NCBI GenBank assembly: GCA_051655155.1
Contig: JBOFZL010000029.1
Coordinates: 24,289-88,288, forward strand
DNA: 64,000 bases
Reading direction: 5' to 3'
DNA from: JBOFZL01 sp051655155
Lineage (GTDB): Bacteria > Bacillota > Clostridia > Peptostreptococcales > Filifactoraceae
Shown here: positions 61,834-64,000 of the stretch, piece by piece
Position numbering within the stretch: position 1 is the stretch's first letter
Layout: each line of letters starts with the position of its first letter
Program-made: the position numbers and the translations under genes
The notes under the pieces: generated by a model
What the model was told of the DNA's origin: nothing
What the model saw: only the letters and a program-made list of their open reading frames with translations
The model's database searches: none

Positions 61834-62561
61834 TGCAGATAGAGGGAAGAAATCCAGTTATTGAAGCTTTAAAATCCGATAGGGCTATTGATCATATCTT
61901 AATTAAAAGAGGCGATGGAGAAGGATCTATAAAGAAGATAATAGGAATGGCAAAAGATAAGTCTATACTAATAAAGTCTGTAGATAAGAAAAAGCTTGAT
62001 GAAATCGCCACAAGTGATAATCATCAAGGTGTAATCGCAATCATAAATGATTATAAATATTATGAATTATCTGAGTTGGTAGCAGGGTGCAAGGATAAAA
62101 AAGATGTTCTTTTTATAATATTAGATGAGATTGAAGATCCGCATAATTTAGGGGCTATAATTAGAACGGCTAATGCTTGTAATGCAGATGGAGTTATTAT
62201 ACCAAAAAGAAGAGCGGCTACAATAAATTCAACTGTAGAAAAAACTTCAGCTGGGGCTATATCTTTTACAAAGGTAGCAAAGGTAAATAATATTTCGCAA
62301 GCTATAGAGACCTTAAAAAAAGAAAATATATGGATTTATGCCTTGGATATGGACGGCGAGAGGTATTCGGATACTAATATGAAGGGGAGAGTAGCTTTGG
62401 TTGTTGGTAATGAAGGCAAGGGGATATCAAGGCTTGTGAAAGAAAAAAGCGATTTTACTGTAAGTATACCACTACTTGGAGAAATAGAATCTCTCAATGC
62501 ATCAGTCGCAACAAGTGTGATAATGTATGAAATTATAAGGCAGCGTGGATGTGATGGATAA
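61833..62561 (+). CDS. rlmB: 23S rRNA (guanosine2251-2'-O)-methyltransferase RlmB
   Basis: A 242-residue SPOUT-fold methyltransferase. A small L30e-like substrate-binding domain (1-80) precedes the three SpoU motifs: DPHNLGAIIRTANA, VVGNEGKGISRLV and IPLLGEIESLNASVATSVI. It sits between thyX and the NYN-domain gene as in many Firmicutes. Confidence 0.94.
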   Translation: MQIEGRNPVIEALKSDRAIDHILIKRGDGEGSIKKIIGMAKDKSILIKSVDKKKLDEIATSDNHQGVIAIINDYKYYELSELVAGCKDKKDVLFIILDEIEDPHNLGAIIRTANACNADGVIIPKRRAATINSTVEKTSAGAISFTKVAKVNNISQAIETLKKENIWIYALDMDGERYSDTNMKGRVALVVGNEGKGISRLVKEKSDFTVSIPLLGEIESLNASVATSVIMYEIIRQRGCDG

Positions 62562-63078
62562 AAGTAAAAAAGAGGTACTGATAGTTGATGGGTATAATGT
62601 TATAAATGCTTGGGAGCATTTAAATTCTATTGGTAAGGAGAATTTAAATGAAGCGAGAGATAAATTAAATAATATTTTAGCGGAATACTTGTCATATAAA
62701 GGTATAGATGGTTATGTGGTATATGATGCGTATAATGTGAAATCTTCTAGTTACAGGAAAGAGACTATAGGGAATCTTTATGTAGTTTATACCAAAGAAA
62801 ACCAAACTGCTGATAGTTATATAGAAAAGTTTCTCAATGATTTTCAGTATAAAAGGCAACATATAATAAGAGTAGCTACAGATGACTCTTCAGTTCAAAA
62901 TATCGTGTTAGGTAATGGGGGATCAAGAATATCAACAAGAGAGCTTTATCTTGAAATGAATTCAAGTTCGAAAGATATTAAAAGTAAAACTCTCAATGAG
63001 CCAGAGCTTAAAACCACATGGGATAAGGTGTTGGATAAAGAAATTTTGTTAAAGCTAGATAAAATGAGGAAAGAGTAG
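62554..63078 (+). CDS. NYN-domain ribonuclease-like protein (YacP/Rae1 type)
   Basis: A 174-residue PIN/NYN nuclease-fold protein: VDGYNVINAWEHL holds the first catalytic Asp, ATDDSSVQNIVLGNGGSRIS the later acidic patch. B. subtilis YacP (Rae1) cleaves mRNA in the ribosomal A site. The ATG inside the rlmB end (8-base overlap) is chosen; a GTG three codons upstream is possible. It is followed directly by sigH. Confidence 0.9.
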   Translation: MDKSKKEVLIVDGYNVINAWEHLNSIGKENLNEARDKLNNILAEYLSYKGIDGYVVYDAYNVKSSSYRKETIGNLYVVYTKENQTADSYIEKFLNDFQYKRQHIIRVATDDSSVQNIVLGNGGSRISTRELYLEMNSSSKDIKSKTLNEPELKTTWDKVLDKEILLKLDKMRKE

Positions 63079-63675
63079 ATGGATTATATAAAAAATGAAG
63101 ACATTGAAAAAGCGAAATTTGGAAATCCACAGGCTATAGAAAAAATATTTAGAACTTATAACGGCTTGACTAAAAGTTGTGCAAGTAGATATTTTTCAGT
63201 GGGTTTAGAGAATGATGACCTTATACAAGAGGCTATGATAGGTCTTTTTAAAGCTATTCAGAGTTTTGATGTTGGGAAGAAATCTAACTTTACAGCCTTT
63301 GCTAAGATTTGCATAACAAGACAGGTTATAAGTGCGATAAAAATGGCGAACGCGCAAAAACACAGAGTTTTAAATGAAAGTGTAAGAGAAGAAAAAATGG
63401 ATGTTGATGCCATAGATGTAAATAATGAAAAAATGCAAGACTCTCCAGAGGTTATAATGATGGAAAAGGAGATATTGCAAGAAATATATGATAAAATAAA
63501 AGAAAACTTAAGTCCTTTGGAGCTTAGGGTATTATTATTATATGCTCAAGGCATGGATTATAAATCTATAAATAAAAAATTGAACATAAGTAGTAAGACT
63601 GTAGATAATTCATTACAACGTGCAAGAAAGAAGCTATCAAATTTTAATATTAGAAGAATTGAGGAAGATAATTAA
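63079..63675 (+). CDS. sigH: RNA polymerase sigma factor SigH-like
   Basis: A 198-residue sigma-70 family protein. Region 2 has NDDLIQEAMIGLFKAIQSFD and SNFTAFAKICITRQVISAIK; region 4 has LSPLELRVLLLYAQGMDYK and the HTH NISSKTVDNSLQRARKKL. Position after the NYN gene and before tuf identifies it as the SigH (Spo0H) type. The ATG directly follows the previous stop, with GAGGAAAG as ribosome site. Confidence 0.92.
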   Translation: MDYIKNEDIEKAKFGNPQAIEKIFRTYNGLTKSCASRYFSVGLENDDLIQEAMIGLFKAIQSFDVGKKSNFTAFAKICITRQVISAIKMANAQKHRVLNESVREEKMDVDAIDVNNEKMQDSPEVIMMEKEILQEIYDKIKENLSPLELRVLLLYAQGMDYKSINKKLNISSKTVDNSLQRARKKLSNFNIRRIEEDN

Positions 63676-63708
63676 TAAGATAAAATTTAAGGAAAACGAG
63701 AAAATCAG

Positions 63709-63737
63709 TTGACAATGTAAGAAAAATTTTATATTAT
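63709..63737 (+). promoter_or_regulatory. Promoter of tRNA-Thr-tuf
   Basis: TTGACA (63709-63714) and TATTAT (63732-63737) with a 17-base spacer, 17 bases before the tRNA. Confidence 0.85.
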
Positions 63738-63754
63738 CTATGGTGAACGCATTT

Positions 63755-63830
63755 GCTGCCGTGGCTCAGTAGGTAGAGCACTGCCTTGGTAAGGCAGAGG
63801 TCGGCGGTTCAAGTCCGCTCGGCAGCTCCA
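63755..63830 (+). tRNA. tRNA-Thr (anticodon GGT)
   Basis: Acceptor stem GCTGCCG/CGGCAGC, D arm GCTC...GAGC, anticodon arm CTGCC-TTGGTAA-GGCAG with anticodon GGT, T arm GGCGG-TTCAAGT-CCGCT, and an encoded CCA end (TCCA). It is likely cotranscribed with tuf. Confidence 0.97.
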
Positions 63831-63841
63831 AAATAGTTTAT

Positions 63842-63870
63842 AAAATAATTAATAAAATAATTAATAAAAT
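63842..63870 (+). repeat. AT-rich tandem repeat between tRNA-Thr and tuf
   Basis: The unit AATTAATAAAAT is repeated about two and a half times directly before the tuf ribosome site. It may be an unstructured leader or RNA processing region. Confidence 0.6.
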
Positions 63871-63885
63871 AAGGAGGCATTTACA

Positions 63886-64000
63886 ATGAGTAAAGCTAAA
63901 TTTGAAAGAAGTAAACCACACGTTAACATCGGAACAATAGGCCACGTTGACCACGGAAAAACAACATTAACAGCAGCGATAACAAAAACATTACATGCAA
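63886..64000 (+). CDS. tuf: Elongation factor Tu, 3' end outside window
   Basis: The first 38 codons of EF-Tu: KFERSKPHVNIGTIGHVDHG followed by KTTLTAAIT gives the G1 (P-loop) GTP-binding motif GHVDHGKT. AAGGAGG precedes the ATG. The gene runs off the window. It delivers aminoacyl-tRNA to the ribosome. Confidence 0.97.
   Translation, partial: MSKAKFERSKPHVNIGTIGHVDHGKTTLTAAITKTLHA

Noticed and set aside
1..64000. CRISPR array
   Set aside because: No regularly spaced 24-40 base direct repeats were seen anywhere in the window.

Overview
The window is a low-GC chromosomal segment of an anaerobic member of the Firmicutes, most likely class Clostridia. The reasons are an oxygen-sensitive class III ribonucleotide reductase (NrdD/NrdG), a ferredoxin-dependent 2-oxoacid oxidoreductase operon, flavin- and rubredoxin-based acyl-CoA chemistry next to a flavodiiron protein, an ECF riboflavin transporter under an FMN riboswitch, and a thyX-rlmB-yacP-sigH-tRNA-Thr-tuf string. 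A Peptostreptococcaceae-like host would fit, but I cannot name a species from sequence reading alone.

Layout. 1-9.5 kb is a type I restriction-modification locus (hsdM, hsdS, hsdR). Accessory genes are interleaved: a two-knuckle zinc-ribbon protein, a protein with a hydrophobic C-terminus, a TIR-like nucleotide-binding protein, a frameshifted membrane protein, a DUF6338-like gene broken by two amber codons, two tiny proteins and a YgjP-type metallopeptidase. 9.5-11.3 kb is the debris of a serine-recombinase element. 11.3-22 kb is mostly housekeeping: polysaccharide deacetylase, MinD-like ATPase plus Kor/Vor operon, nrdDG behind two NrdR boxes, catalase with two membrane proteins, and a decayed msrAB.

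22.5-35.5 kb is an accessory region. It holds remnants of IS3, IS481-like, IS30 and IS256 elements, a lipoprotein/HTH/membrane-protein cassette (the lipoprotein gene is frameshifted at an A6 tract), and a two-component system with an FtsX-type ABC transporter. At its end is a heavily decayed second copy of the catalase/membrane-protein pair from 19-22 kb.

35.5-64 kb is core genome. It runs: metallophosphoesterase, FMN riboswitch-ribU, GNAT, coaX, dus, greA, lysS, ftsEX with an M23 hydrolase and a CtpA protease, radA, trmB, a LacI regulator, 6S RNA with a second small-RNA candidate carrying two CCCCC loops, an RluA synthase, a six-gene cluster mirroring the E. coli ydjXYZ-ynjABCDEF gene set, an Rrf2 regulator, FprA with an unusual acyl-CoA dehydrogenase/EtfA/rubredoxin fusion, a structured RNA resembling raiA, and the thyX to tuf string.

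Three themes link the regions. One is oxygen management (catalase, FprA plus rubredoxin fusion, Rrf2, lost MsrAB). The second is defence (type I RM plus a TIR module). The third is gene decay concentrated in the accessory blocks. The best candidates for undescribed biology are the TIR/zinc-ribbon/membrane module inside the hsd locus, the ACAD-EtfA-rubredoxin fusion next to FprA, the Ynj/Ydj-like transporter-lipid cluster, and the C-rich-loop RNA beside 6S RNA. All calls come from reading motifs; no database search was run.
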